A DNA stretch of 64,000 nucleotides, taken from positions 11,157,096 through 11,221,095 of the forward strand of contig OY986969.1 of NCBI GenBank assembly GCA_963920575.1. The letters run 5' to 3'. A model generated the notes under the pieces. That model saw nothing but the letters and a program-made list of their open reading frames with translations. It was not told where the DNA came from and searched no databases. This DNA is from Narthecium ossifragum (taxonomy: Eukaryota > Streptophyta > Magnoliopsida > Dioscoreales > Nartheciaceae). Position numbers and translations under genes: made by a program. Each line of letters opens with the position of its first letter. Position 1 is the first letter of the stretch. Positions 23,397-35,900 of this stretch are shown here, piece by piece.

Positions 23397-24468
23397 CTAC
23401 TTCGCCTCATGAGTCTTGGCGTAGCTGATGGCCTCGGCTATGGTGGCTGGTCTCACGAGCTGAACGTCGTACCTGATGGTCGGCTTCAATCCGCTGATGA
23501 AAAGACACAGTACAACATCCCGAGCCAAGTGTGGAACACGACCTAGACCTCGGTCGAACCGGATCTGGTAGTCTCGGACTGAGCCATCTTGCTGAATCCG
23601 AGTGAGTTCGCCGATGGGGTCCTCGTAGGTCGTCGGTCCATAGCGCAAGTGCAAGGCATGCTGGAAGGTATGCCATGTTGCGCACTCATCCGTATCCTTC
23701 GACAGCTGGTAGCATGTCTGGGCATCTCCATCGAAGTGATAGGCGGCGTAACGGACCTTCTCTCGTTCATGGATAGGTGATAAGAGAAGAACTGCTCCGC
23801 CTTGAGAATCCAGTGAGTAGGATCTGTAGCACCATCATAGCAGGGGAAGTCCATGCTGGGAATCCGGGCAACCAAGGGTGGCTCACGGATTGGGACAGCG
23901 TGCTGTTCATATGCATGAGGGGTATGAGGAGGGTAGTTAATGGGGTGGTGGAGGAGCTGGGTTGTAGGGGACATATGGAGGAGGCGTAGGCTGCTGGTAC
24001 GGAGGGGGGTGATAGGTTGGATATAGAGGCTGATGGGGTGGTGGTGGAAAGGTGGTGGGGGCGGCCAAGGGTGTGGTGTGGGCCGGTTGAGCAGGGGGTT
24101 GGGTAGGAGGGATAGGACCTGTTCCAACCAAGACATAGCTGGGATGAAGGCCCTCCTGGGTTAGGGACAGCTTCAGGTGGAGTCCTAGGAGAAGTAGGGT
24201 TCATGGTAGGAGGTGGATTAGGGTTAGGGTTAGGGTTACCTCCAAGTTCTCCCATGGCTCCCTGATTCCACCCTTGCATCTATATTGCCATGAAGGCAAT
24301 TCTCTCTGAAATTCCTAGGGTGATGTTCTGCATCTCCCGCTGTAAATCCCGCATCTCTAGCTGTGCGGTTTCCAACGTCCGCAGCGACCCATGGATGCCC
24401 TCTATCTCTCCTCTGGTTACGGAGCTTTCCCGCTCCTGGGAAGTACTCATGGTGGTATCTCCTGCCAT
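23397..24468 (-). pseudogene. Element F gag (broken)
   Basis: Reading leftward from a Met at 24468, the frame begins MAGDTTMSTSQERESS with a predicted helical segment, meets an in-frame stop at about 24280, then a proline-rich stretch (YQQPTPPPYVPYNPAP) reached after a frameshift near 24130. The Retrotrans_gag core follows: YDGATDPTHWILKAEQFFSYH (about 23780-23850) and, after another frameshift, LRYGPTTYEDPIGELTRIQQ and VRDYQIRFDRG (23400-23650). Gag would form the virus-like particle. The proline-rich N-terminal part resembles that of the family-B ORF, which lacks the core domain. Confidence 0.8.
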
Positions 24469-24530
24469 CAGCGCAGCTTCTGGAAGCCTTTGGGCGGCAC
24501 AGCCGACGGAACGGAGCTCTCATACCAAGT

Positions 24531-25440
24531 TGATACGCCGACCCTTCTCATAGGCCAGGTATCTGGTCTCTTTCCTGGTCTCAGTTCCTCCTTAGCCAAA
24601 TCTATGGCTAGGTCGAGAGATACCTTTAGGGTTTTAGGAGGAGAACCCTAGGTATTTGACGAGGAAGGTGAAGACTGTGGAGGAAGGAGACGGAAGAGAA
24701 GAATACCTTGTAGATCCTCTTGGTGTTGGCCGGTTACTCTTGGAGATCCAAGCCAAGGGAGGTGGCGGAGGAGGTGCGACGGCCAAGGATGGATGCTGGT
24801 GATGGGGATGTGCAATGTAGATGGCAGCGGCGGATGGCAATGGATGGTGGCCGGCTAGTGGAGAGAGAATCCGACAGGAGAGAGACATGAAGGTGGTTGG
24901 TGGCTGTGGGGGTATTAAGTTATGGCTACTCCTAGGGTTACAGCTACTCCTATAATTACTCTACTAAGAACTCTATATTATTCTCAAAATTCGTCCTTCC
25001 TAATTACAAGTTATAGAAGTCCTTTTATAGAGGCCTCAAGAGAGTTCTACTCCAAACTGAATACCTTCTTGCTTGAACAGCAAGTAAACTTACTCTTACT
25101 AATTCAACTCAATCTGACTCCTAATAACCAGGAATGAATTAAGTAAGCAAGTGACTTGACTCAACCAAAACGAGGACTCAATTAAGTAGAAACTAGCTAA
25201 GTACAAACTGAACACAAATTAGGAAATCAACTAAGAACCAACTTAGGAAGTAACCAGCTAGGAATAGGATTCCTTATGGCCGGCTTTGGCTTGGGACCTG
25301 GTCCAAGGCCGAATCCTCCTAGGAGGTGGTGGGGCCTGACCTGCGTGGTCCCTCCTGGGCCTACCCCACGTGTGGGCCCTGCCCCAGAGTTGGGCGTGGG
25401 TTGGTTTAGCCCAGGTGGAGCTGGACTTCGAACCGTATCA
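24531..25440 (-). mobile_element. 5' LTR of element F
   Basis: On the minus strand it starts TGATACGGTTCGAAG and ends ...GGCGTATCA, 910 bp. The primer site adjoins at its inner edge as TTGGTATGAGAGC (one mismatch to the tRNA-Met-type site). The right flank taaga (25441-25445) is an insertion point inside the outer B LTR; the left taaga was lost with the deletion that formed the hybrid LTR. Confidence 0.8.
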
Positions 25441-25724
25441 TAAGATTCAATCATAACTCAAACTTCCTAATAACTAGGACTCATAATAGGAACTAATAAA
25501 GCAAAGCATTAACTGAATTCAAACTAGGAAACTAACTCAATCGAGAGAACTACTAACTAGGAAATCAACTAAGTAAGCAAACCAGCTAGGAAATAGGAAT
25601 CTCTAAGGCCAGCTTGGCTCAACCTGCTGCAAAGGGACCTGGTTGCAACTAGCTCCTTGGTGTGGGCCCGCCCAAGCAAGGGTGTGGGTCCCTTTTTGGA
25701 ATGGCTCGTTTCGACCTCGTATCA
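25441..25724 (-). mobile_element. Tail of the outer family B LTR
   Basis: These 284 bases match the last part of the B LTRs at 33499-33782 and end CCTCGTATCA, followed by the target duplication gcata (25725-25729). Confidence 0.8.
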
Positions 25725-25729
25725 GCATA

Positions 25730-26955
25730 ACACTATAGCTCCCTCGGTTTGACCTGGCGACCAGGAAGAAAACAAGACAGTTGCAAATGGATCTCGTGTT
25801 TACCAATGAGCAACTAAAGACATCAAGCCAAAGACATTGGCGCCATCGATCTGTCCGAGCCACCAAATGAAGGTGTTGGGGGCTCCTCAGCCGGATCTCG
25901 CACCTATCAAGCTGAAAATGCCAAAGTTCCAACGAGTAAGCCGCACACACACTCTGTGGAAGCCAGACAATCAAAGACACTTGTTCCACAAAAGCAGTCG
26001 GGAGCAGCCATTCGGTTCGAACCCGATCCGGCCGATGACGACGGCTTCACTCTCATTACTTCCAAGAGAAGGCCATGATGGTCGATAAAAACTTCTGCGA
26101 CCCAGATGATCTCTGCACTACGTGCCGAAGATCCGAAAGGTAAAGCCAAAATAATATCTTCGTCTGTTGCGAAAACAAGGGTGCACCCCTAAGGTTGACT
26201 ACGAAACCCACTACGAACTGTACCACGACAAACCTTGGATCGGCCTCCACGCAACGGGAAATGGTGAGGTGTCGGTTCACGTTTGGTATTGCTATGTTCA
26301 GTTACTCCGCGCGGAGTACGAATGCCAACGGAGGAATGCGGAGCCGAAACACCCGACTCATCAGAGTTACATCGAAGATATGCGAGTAGCCTATATATAC
26401 TACATCGCCCAAGAGCTGCAGAGTCTTCAAAGCGAAGCAAACTCTGATATAGGCGACACCAACATGCTTCACTTCAATGACGATAATTTCCAGCATGAGG
26501 AGAGCTATAACCAACCACAACTCACCCATCTCCCCGTCAAGACGGAGAAGCCCATCTGAAAGAGGAAGAATACGAAGTCGAAAGCAGCTGCGTTACACGT
26601 TGGGGGCTTGAGCCATCCTTATTATGGGGTATCGCTCAAGACCATCTAACCCGAGGCTTCATCACGGAGAAATCGAAACACAGAGGGGGCCCTCCAAGAG
26701 AATGAATTTGACATCATTGCAGCGATGCTCGTTGGAATTCAGGACTATGAGATGTCCACTTCAACTAATACACCTTCAAATGTTCCGCCAAAGAGATGAA
26801 GGAAAAAAGCCACCGTCGAAGAACCTCAAAAAGGCATCATCATCAACTTACCTCCAAATCATCCACATACCTCACCAGCTCCCTAGGCAGCAAAGACGTA
26901 GCTTCCGAGGCGTCATACGAATGCCAATTTCCTCCTCTCCCTTAGTATCCACTGA
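25730..26955 (+). pseudogene. Element E, region upstream of gag with an unrecognised ORF
   Basis: After the composite, E resumes here. A 130-codon frame (26167-26559) starts MRKQGCTPKVDYETHYELYH and includes WYCYVQLLRAEYECQRRNAE; I do not recognise it. Flanking sequence has no long frame. Since E's gag begins at about 40490 once insertions are removed, this lies just upstream of gag, where Tat/Ogre-like elements often carry an extra ORF. That comparison is positional only. Confidence 0.45.
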
Positions 26956-27761
26956 GCAAGTGATTCGAGCGGTCTACTCGTAATCCTCTCGTATCGGGTC
27001 TCTACTGCTCCAATCGATCAGAATTAGCCTGATCGGACTTGATTTGAGTCCAATTGGCTGAATCTGGCTAGCTGGATCGGATCTGGCTTGAGCTAGTTCA
27101 GATCTGGCTCGAGGAATTGGATCAGGATTGACTGGATTGGGCTGGATTGAGTCTGATCGGAATGAGACTTGATTGGATCAAGTCTGATTGGATTAAGTGG
27201 TTGGATTGGGCTAAGTGGCTGGCTGAACTGGATTGGATCCAAGGGTTGTGGTTCGCCGGAGTGGAACGCCGGCATGGGGCATCGCCGGCGGTCGGGACCT
27301 TGGCAGGAAGGGTCTTGGATTGGTGGGGAACAGATCCACCGGAGTAGATCGGCCGGAGGGATGCCGGATTGACCGGATCTGGGGAAAACAACGGTGAAGG
27401 TTGGGTCGGCCGGCGTCGGGGACGACGGGGAGGCTATGGCAAGGTCGGGAACGGTCGGGGATGGGTCGTGGGGAGACGAGGAACGGATCTATCGGATCCG
27501 ATCTTCCAATGGGTGGCTGGATGTTGCGGATCTGGAAGGGGTCGACGACGGTGAAGTCGGGAAGGACGGAGATACCGCCGGAGGAGATGAACGGGGCGGC
27601 GGGAAAGGTTTGGCCGGAGTCGTGGGGGCTTGGGAAAGAGGATTGGAGGTCTTGGACGGCAGTGGGGACGGCCGGAGAGGCGGGACGACGGTCGTCGGCG
27701 TGAGGCTCGGGCACGGGAGAGAGAAGAGAGGAAGAAGACGGTGACGTGGCAGGTGACTGGG

Positions 27762-30288
27762 TGTCACGCCCCGACCCAGAAAACCCATCCGGACCGGGAC
27801 GTGAGGGTCCTAAATTCTAAAATCAAAAGGCGAGAGCCTCCCCTGCTAACATCACTTTTAAACCTGGTGCATGATTATAATATTCACAATTAATTTAAAC
27901 TATCCTATCATCAAATCATAATGCAAAATTAACTACTACAATACTCAACTAACTTTAAAAAGATACAATAATGATTCAAATCCTCTAAGTACAGCAATCT
28001 CTGATCAATTTACATCAAAATGGGATACAAATACATTTCTCCTTCAGATTACAATATATACATTTCAAGCTGTACATCAATTGAATAGAATAAACTGATG
28101 ATATCCTCGATCTCACGCACCACCAAAGGGAGTGCCGCCTCCAACACCGCAACTACCTGAAAAAGAAGGGACTAATTAGCACGTAGAAATCAATAGATCA
28201 AACAATCAAACCCTAGATCTAGCTCATCCTAAAGATCTAGGTAGAAACCCTACCTTAAACGCAAATCCAAGCTTCAATCCGCCGTGATCCACCACCATCC
28301 CCCGTCATCGCCGTCGTCTCCAGCTCGCCGGAGGCCTCCCATAGCCGCAGCCGTTGCTGGAGAAGGAAGAGGGCTGCCTGCGGAAGAGAGAGAGGGTGAT
28401 ACGAGTCGATTCGACTCGACCAACTGGACCCGAACCCAGAAGAGGAACCAAGCTGGTTCAGCCTCTTTCCTAGTTTGACTTAGACTTCCCTAGTTCAAAC
28501 TAGAGTATTCAATTAGTATTTATCATTAGTCTTTTATTGAGTCCTAGTTGATTGTTAGGAATTAATTAAGAGTCCCTTTGAGTTCGGAAGTTGAGTTGAG
28601 TCAGAAACCTTATTACTTGCTAATCAAGCAAGGGGGTTTTCTAGTGGATTAGGACTCTGTCAATGTCTCTATAAAAGGACCTTAGTAATTTATATTAGGT
28701 TATGCATGAGATGAATGATTAAGAGTAGTTGATAAGTTATCATAGGAGTAGAATATCATAGGAGTAGAAGTAAAGTAGATTCCACCAGATATCTACCATA
28801 GATCCACCTTCTTCCCCGTCGGTCATCTTCCCCGCAGCCGGCACCGCCTCCACCAGTGTTTCTCTCTCTCCCGTCACTTTTCTCTCTCCTCCACGTCAGC
28901 GCCACGTCAACACTCTCTCCTCGTCACTAGCCACTGTTCATCGCCTCCTCTCTCTTCCGCGTGCCGAACCCTAGCTTACCGCCGTTCACCTTCGCCCAGC
29001 CCTCTCCGGTCGTCCCCGTCGCCGACAAAGGCCTCCATCCTCTTCTCCCAAGCCCCACGACCTCGGCCACCACCTTCACCGCCTCCGTTACCCTCTCCGG
29101 CGCCGTCCCCGACAAGCAACCTCCGTTCTCATCTCCGGCAACCCCGCGTCCGTCCCCGATTTCACCCCTAAACCATCCTAAAACCTTCCTTGTCTCCTCA
29201 CGACCCGATCCCGACCATCCCTGACCGTTCCTGGCCCCAGCCGACCTCCCTCATCGTCCCCGACTCCGGTGAACCCAAACCCCCGCCGTCCATCTCCCAG
29301 ATCTGGCCGATCCGCCACTTACCTCACCGATCCGAGCCGGTAGATCTCATCCCCACCTCCAGGCGACCCTTTCTGGAAGTATCCCGACCACCGCCGCCGT
29401 CCCTACGCCGGCGATCCACTCCGGTGACTTCTCAGCCCTCGGATCCAGGTTGGTTCAGCCAGCCAACTTGAATCAGACTCAGCCAAGTCTAATTGATTCA
29501 GCCGAGCCAGTTAATCCGGATCCAGCCCAATCTAAGCCGATCAGCTTGATCCAGATCACTTCAGACTTGACCCAGTCAAGTCTCATCCAACCAGGCTCAG
29601 CCAGATCCGATCCAGCTCAAGCCAGATCCGATCCATCTAGCCAAATCAGCCCATTTGACTCAAATCAAGTCCAATCAGGCCGATTCTGATCGATTGGAGC
29701 AGTAGAGACCCATTATGAGAGGATCACGAGTAGACCGCTCGTAACAGAGGGGAGGAAGGAGAAGGAGGAGGGGACCTCGCCGCCACCTCCAGGCCATCGG
29801 GGAAGGGACGGGATCGCCGCGGGAGAGAGGGAGGGTAGCCGCGGGAGAGAGAAGGAAAGGAAGGAGGAGGGGGGTCGGGCACGGGATGGCAGGGAAGAGG
29901 AAAAGAAGGAAAAGAAAGAGAAAGGAAAAGAAAGAGAGAAAAGGGGAAAAAGGAGAGAGAGAAAGTAAGTAGGAGAGAGAAGAGGGTTAAGCCACATAAG
30001 TGGCTTAGCCGGTTCAGACAAGCCAACTGATCGGACTGAATCCGATCAGGCTCCAAGTTGCGATCTCTACTGGATCTACTCAATCACGTACATCAATCAA
30101 GGCAGTGTGTGCACTACGCGGGTGTGAAACTGACCGCCAAGGCGCAATTTACCAAATTGCCCTTGGGGTCCAAAAGCAGCAATACGATCAACCGATCGCA
30201 ACCCAAGGACAACCGGGCCAAAACCAACCAAGCCAAGCCCTCGACCCAACGCGGTCGGACCGGGTTAGAGGAGCGGGTCCTCACAACA
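27762..30288 (-). mobile_element. Left (minus-strand) LTR of element D
   Basis: On the minus strand it starts TGTTGTGAGGACCCGC at 30288, just after a pol end reading IEFRDEISLR, the conserved end of Del/Tekay pol, and finishes GGGTCGGGGCGTGACA at 27762. It contains a GC-rich leader and a TTTTTCAGGTAG acceptor-like site (near 28160). Without the nested solo LTR it is about 1.18 kb. Confidence 0.75.
28397..29746 (+). mobile_element. Family A solo LTR (TSD gaggg)
   Basis: TGATACGAGTCGATTCG start, GACCGCTCGTAACA end, 1350 bp, flanked by gaggg at 28392-28396 and 29747-29751. TATAAAAGG lies near 28671. It sits within the left LTR of D. Confidence 0.95.
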
Positions 30289-32700
30289 ACCTATCACCCT
30301 TAAAGAAATTTCGTCCCGAAATTCGATAAGAGTAGGGTTGGAAACAACAAAACAAAAACAAGCACACCTGTACAAGACAAGAAAGGTTAGCAAGCTCGTA
30401 ACCCGAGCAACCACACAAGATTGAGGAACACCTGGGACAAACTGCTCATGCGCCTCCAGCGCTCCCAAGTTACCTCTACAACACCTCTGTACCTCAAAGG
30501 GCTAACTCTGACGGAACCGTCCTGTCTCTCGTGACTGGTCTCTCCTGCCAATCATCTGAACTAATTGCCCTCTTATGCAATGTATCTGGCCCAAGCTCAA
30601 ATCATCACGTCTGATAACGCACGACGCAACTGAACGATGTCTCCTCGACAACTCTGCCGCCAAAACTGACTGGATCTTTGTGTGGACCACCCTTAAGATG
30701 ATACGAGTCGATCCGACTCGACCAACTGGACCCGAACCCAGAAGAGGAACCAAAGTGGTTCAGCCTCTTTCCTAGTTTGACTTGGACTTCGCTTGTTCAA
30801 ACTAGAGTATTTAATTAGGATTTATCATTAGCCTTTTTATATTTAATTGAGTCCTAGATGATATTTGATTGTTAGGAATTAATTAAGAGTCCCCCTTTGA
30901 GTTAGTAAGTTGAGTTGAGTTTGAAACCTTATTACTTGCTAATTAAGCAAGGGGGTTTTCTTGTTGGATTAGGACTATGTCAAGGTCTCTATAAAAGGAC
31001 CTCATTAGTTTGTATTAGGGAAGGCATGAGATGAATGATTAAGAGTAATTAGTAGAATATCATAGGAGTAGAATATCATAGGAGTAGAAGTAAAGTAGAT
31101 TCCACCCGAAATACACCATAGATCCATCTTCTTCCCCGCTGGTCATCTTCTCCGCAGCCGGCATCGCTTTCACCTTCATCTTCCTTCTCCTCGTCACTTT
31201 CTCTCTCCGCCACGTCAGCGACCCCACCGCCACGTCACCCCTACTGTTCAACTTCTTCCTCCTCTCTCTATCCCGTGCCGGAACCCTAGCCTCACCACCG
31301 TCCCGCCTCTCCGGCCAGCCCCGTCGCCAACCAAGACCTCCAACGCCTTCCCCTGTGCCTCACGACTTCTCCAAGCCGCTCCTCCGCCTCCGTCGTCTCC
31401 TCCGGCGTCTTCCCCGGCCAACCCAAGTTCACAGCCACCGTCCGCCGTCCACGACACGACCCCGATCTCACCCCAAACCCTTCCTAAACCCTTCCCCGGC
31501 CTCCCTAGACCCGATTCCGACCTTTCCCAGGCCCCGCCGAGCTCCCCGTCGTCCCCGACGCCGGTGAACCCAAACCCCTACCGTCGTCTCCCCCATATCC
31601 GGCCGATCCTCCATCCATCTCCCAGATCTGAGCCGGTGGATCTCCTCCCCACCGTCCTACAACCTTCCCTGCCACTATCCCGACCGCCGGCGCCGCCCCT
31701 ACGCCGGCCATCCACTCCGGCGATCCTCAGCCGTCGGATCCACTCCGGTGAACCCTCAGCCAAGTTCCCTGTTTGATCCAGCCAACCTTGACTTGATCCA
31801 ACCACTTAACCCAATCAGAGTCAAGTCTAATTCCGATCAGACTCAATCCAGCCCAATCCAGTCAAGCCTGATCCAATTCCTTGAGCTAAATTCGATCCAG
31901 ATTCAGCTAGATCAGCCAATTGGACTCAATCAAGTCCGTTCCGGCCGATTCTGATCGATTGGAGCAGTAGAGACCCATTACGAGAGGATCACGAGTAGAC
32001 CGCTCGTAACATAAGAGCACTCTGTCGTCAATTGCACACTCAAATGACGGTCACATCTTATATATGCACCTCTTCTATCAAACTTGACCTGATCTGTTTT
32101 GGTCTTCTGAAGATTGGGTGATGTTGTCTGAGTCGGTGGATGAAGCCTCTGCAAGCTATGGCCAATAAGCTGGAAATCAACATGGGGTGCCGTATTATGC
32201 CTCAAACGGTACGTACGTCTGGACTAACGACTGCTAAAGTAGACGGACTCCAGCAAAGCGACATACTCCTCCCAGCTGCCTGTTGCATCGAGGACACATG
32301 CCCTAAGCATGTCCTCCGAGATCTGGATCGTCCCCTCTGAGTCCTCGGTAATCTGGCAACGACATCCGCCATGCTATGCTTCCACTTTCGCTGACACTGC
32401 AAAAGCTGCAACGGGTCTGCTGATGCTCCGCCTTCACCTCTTGACAGGTGAAGTAGTGGGGACAAACTCTGCATCTTGTGCTACCAACGCAGATGATGGT
32501 CATGATATGCCACCATGCCTCCGAGGTGGCCAACAAAGGAAACGAGTAGGATGCTTGAACACCATCATTGCACAACTCTGAAATTGAGGCTCGGCCTCTG
32601 AAGCGCAACCTACTTCCTGTTGACGCTGTTTGATTCTCATCCACACGCTGGGCATCAATCTGGGCACGGATCTCCGTAAGATTCGTGTCGCCGCTTCACA
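30289..32700 (-). pseudogene. Element D pol remnants: integrase to pol C-terminus
   Basis: Read on the minus strand, 32360-32520 holds FTCQEVKAEHQQ and, in another frame, WKHSMADVVARLPRTQRG, the start of a Tekay-type integrase core. Then EDMLRACVLDATGSWEEY (about 32270-32335) is the later core; about 100 residues between them are deleted. Past the family-A insertion (30699-32011), 30289-30690 holds the degenerate C-terminus ending IEFRDEISLR next to the LTR. Frames are broken throughout. There is no gag, protease or RT in D. Confidence 0.75.
30699..32011 (+). mobile_element. Family A solo LTR (TSD taaga)
   Basis: TGATACGAGTCGATCCG start, GACCGCTCGTAACA end, 1313 bp, flanked by taaga at 30694-30698 and 32012-32016. 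It interrupts pol remnants of D. TATAAAAGG lies near 30989. Confidence 0.95.
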
Positions 32701-32943
32701 TCACCATCACTCTGGACTGACATACTGACATCTTCTGAGTGGTAATGAGTGCTGTCTGAACTGGATAACTGCCTCCATCTCCGTCACTGACGGGTTGTCA
32801 CTGCCGCTAAAGTTGCTCTAATTCGATCATGTTTCTGTTGATTGAATATCCTAGTAGCTGAAGTTTTCTTTATGTGTCAGTCATGCTGGTTTTCATTGAT
32901 TAATCGTTAACTATAAGTATGGCCAAATCCCGGAGTTTGATAG

Positions 32944-35900
32944 TGATACGATGCACCTTCTCAAGGGCTTTCGTACCGGGTCTCTTGCCTTATCTCAGAT
33001 CCTCTTTAGCCAAATCTATGGCTAGGTCGAGAGATACCTTTAGGGTTTTAGGAGAAGGACCCTAGGTATTCGACGAGGAAGGCGAAGACTAGAGGTAGGA
33101 GACGGAAGAGAAGAGGATACCTTGTAGATCCTCTTGTGGTTGGCTGGTTACTCTTGGAGATCCACGCCAAGGGAGGTGGAAGAAGAGGGGCAGCGGCCAA
33201 GGAGGACGCCGGGGATTGGAGTCGTGGCTGGTGGCGGCGAACGGCGGTGATGATGGTGGTGGCTGGCTGGTGGAGAAGGCCAACAGGAGAGAGAAACGTG
33301 GGAAGGGCTGGTGATGGTGGAATATTAAGTTATGGCTACTCCTAGATTACAGCTACTCCTATAATATCTCTTAACTTTATTCTTCAATGCATAAAACCTA
33401 ATACAAGCTAGGGAGGTCCTTTTATAGAGGCCTCAAGAGAGTCCTACTCCAACCTGAATACTACCTTGCTTTAATCAGCAAGTAACCAGACTTTCCTAAT
33501 AAGACTCAATCTTATCTCAACTTCCTAATAACAAGGACTCATAATAAGAACTGATTTAAGCAAATCATAAACTGAACTCAAACTAGGAAACTGACTCAAT
33601 CAAGATAACTACTAACTAGGAAATCAACTAAGCAAGCAAACCAGCTAGGGAATAAGAATCCTTTTGGCTGGTTGGGCTTAGGACGCCCAAAGTGACCTGG
33701 TTGCAGCCAGCTCCTTGGCGTGGGCCCACCCAAGCAAGGACGTGGGTCCCTTCTTGGATTGGCTCAGTTCGTCCTCGTATCATCCCCTCTCCCTTCAAAA
33801 TGGGCCTTGTCCTCAAGGCCTGAATTTGCTGAGGGAAAAGGGATCTGCTCTTCTCGGACCGGAGTGACGTGGCTAGACCGCAACCGTTGCTCTGACTTGG
33901 CGGTGAAAATCCTGGTCGCACCCATGGTGGATCTAATGGTATCCGAAGCGGCGAGTCAGGGGGCCTTGCTGCCGGTCTGGAAGAAGGGAACTGAAGCGCC
34001 GGTGGATCTGGGGGTAGCTGGAACTCCAAGAAGTAAATGGCAGCTACAGATAGGTGGTTGTGCATAGTCATCGTCGGTCGTCCGGGATCGAAGACTAGAT
34101 CAACTCGAATCAAGTCCTTCCAAGGTGGAAGTAGACGCCATATGGCACCTGAATACGGTCGAGTGCAGTTGAGCTTGGATATCTCTCTGCTTTGCTCGAA
34201 AGGAATCATCAAGGCTCTAGCTTCATCAACATCAGTCCTCATGGTCAAAGTCGACAAAGTCATTCTGAAACATCGAGTGGTTGACGGTTGCTGGGCGATG
34301 CTCATGGATCTGGTCAGCTGGAAGAAGGCAACCGAATAAGGAGGGTAGCTCCTTGGATAGCTCAGATTAGTTGGGGGATGCCTGATCATCTGAAGATGCG
34401 TAGGGAACATCTGGATCTGATCTGGTGGAAGTCTAAAATCAAGCTTGATCAAGTCGGATTGGCTGAGCTTGATTGGACTTGGTGGTGGGCTTGGATCAGA
34501 TCTGACCTGGCCGAATTTGGTTGAATCCAATTGGTCCTGACTTAGCTTGAACTGGTCTGGATCTGGGCTTGATCGGATTTGGTTGGTGTAGCCAAATCTG
34601 GTTGAGCCTAGCTTGAATCTGTCCAAGTTTTGTAGGCTGGAGTGTGACTTGATCAATTGTGGAAGATTGACTCGGAGTCTGATCAGGTTCAGATGGTGGT
34701 GATTTGAGCTGATCTGATCTGATGGTTGACATCTGTCCTGTGCTCGACGAACCTTAGGAATGGGAATATCTCTGGTAGCTGAAAGAGGCCGGAACTCAAT
34801 CGCCGGTGAGGGAAGCTCATCAGAGTTCAAATCCCATGGAGAGGCCGTAGTGAGAGGATGGGGGTTCGATCCAACAGAGTGAATCCGGATGGCTGTCAGT
34901 TCCGGTGATGGATCTGTAGGGGGTCCGCGTCGGTCAAGAGTGAGGAGATGGAACTGACGGTGATCCGCTGGTTGGGGTTTGGAGCTGGGCTGGGTAATGT
35001 CTGGGAAAGGGTCATGAGGTTTAGGGGACGGCCTTTGATGCCTTTGGAGATCCTTCAGTGGGCTGTGAGAGGAGGTCCTGGTAGTGTTGGGCAGAGGTGG
35101 GCCGTGACTTCCATGAGGGTTGCCGCCAGAGTTGGGGAAGATGGAGTTGGGAGCCGGCGTGGTTGTACATGAAACGACTATGGAAGGAAAGGTTGGGTGG
35201 CTGTGAGGAGCTTCAAGAATGCCGGTGGGTTTTGAGCTTCCGCCGGGGTCAAGGATGAAGGCATGGTCGGGGTAGGCATGAGGAAGACCTCGGTGGCGGT
35301 TACATGGTACGGGGAGGGCATGAACTGAGGTAAGGTCGGTGGCTGCAGTTTTGTGGACTTCGGGTAGATTGCCGGAGATGACAATCGGCTGTAGGACTGG
35401 AGAACGGGGGGCCGTGGGTTGGTAGGGGGAAAGAGGGTGGCCTTGATTAGTGGTGGGGGCTACCGGGGAGGAGTAGGGAGAGTTGCTGGTCGTGGGATGT
35501 GGTGTGGTTGGGTGAGGGGGCAGCGGGTGTTCATGGTTTTGGTCATGGGGCAGCTCCTGGGTAGGTGGAGTATGAGGAGTCCTAATCCCGGTAGAGCTGG
35601 GTTTATGTTTTGCAATCCAAGTTGCAGCTAGAATGGGATTTTCTTTGGAAATCTGAACTCTGGTAGGGCTTGACTGATTTGTAGGAGAATATCGTTGGAT
35701 CATTGCTTCCCATTGTTCCACTGAAGGGTAAGGCAAAGGGATTCAACTCTGGACAGTTTCCTTCCATTGTTCAGCCGTAGGGTAAGTCGTACTCCGAGTT
35801 TGACTAGGATTCCTAGTTGGAGTAGGATTTGCAATCCTAGTTCCAGTAGGATCTTGAGTCCAAGTCGTACTCTGAGTTTGACTCAAATTCCTAGTTGGAG

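Larger units (their letters stand above)
11246..25724 (-). mobile_element. Composite family B / element F insertion in E (TSD gcata)
   Basis: The outer ends are TGATACG (11246) and CGTATCA (25724), flanked by gcata on both sides. Inside, in order, are a shrunken LTR (11246-11374), a family-B internal region broken by three insertions (to 20169), a hybrid LTR (20170-20693), the gag/integrase element F (20694-24530), F's 5' LTR (24531-25440) and the tail of the outer LTR (25441-25724). The simplest history: a B element inserted at gcata; F inserted into its right LTR at taaga; a deletion then fused the head of that LTR with the tail of F's 3' LTR. The history is inferred from the order of LTR halves. 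Confidence 0.75.

Noticed and set aside
24210..24240. TTAGGG repeats resembling a telomere
   Set aside because: Only about four units, on the coding strand of F gag, where they encode an Asn-Pro run in frame; plant telomeres are usually TTTAGGG.
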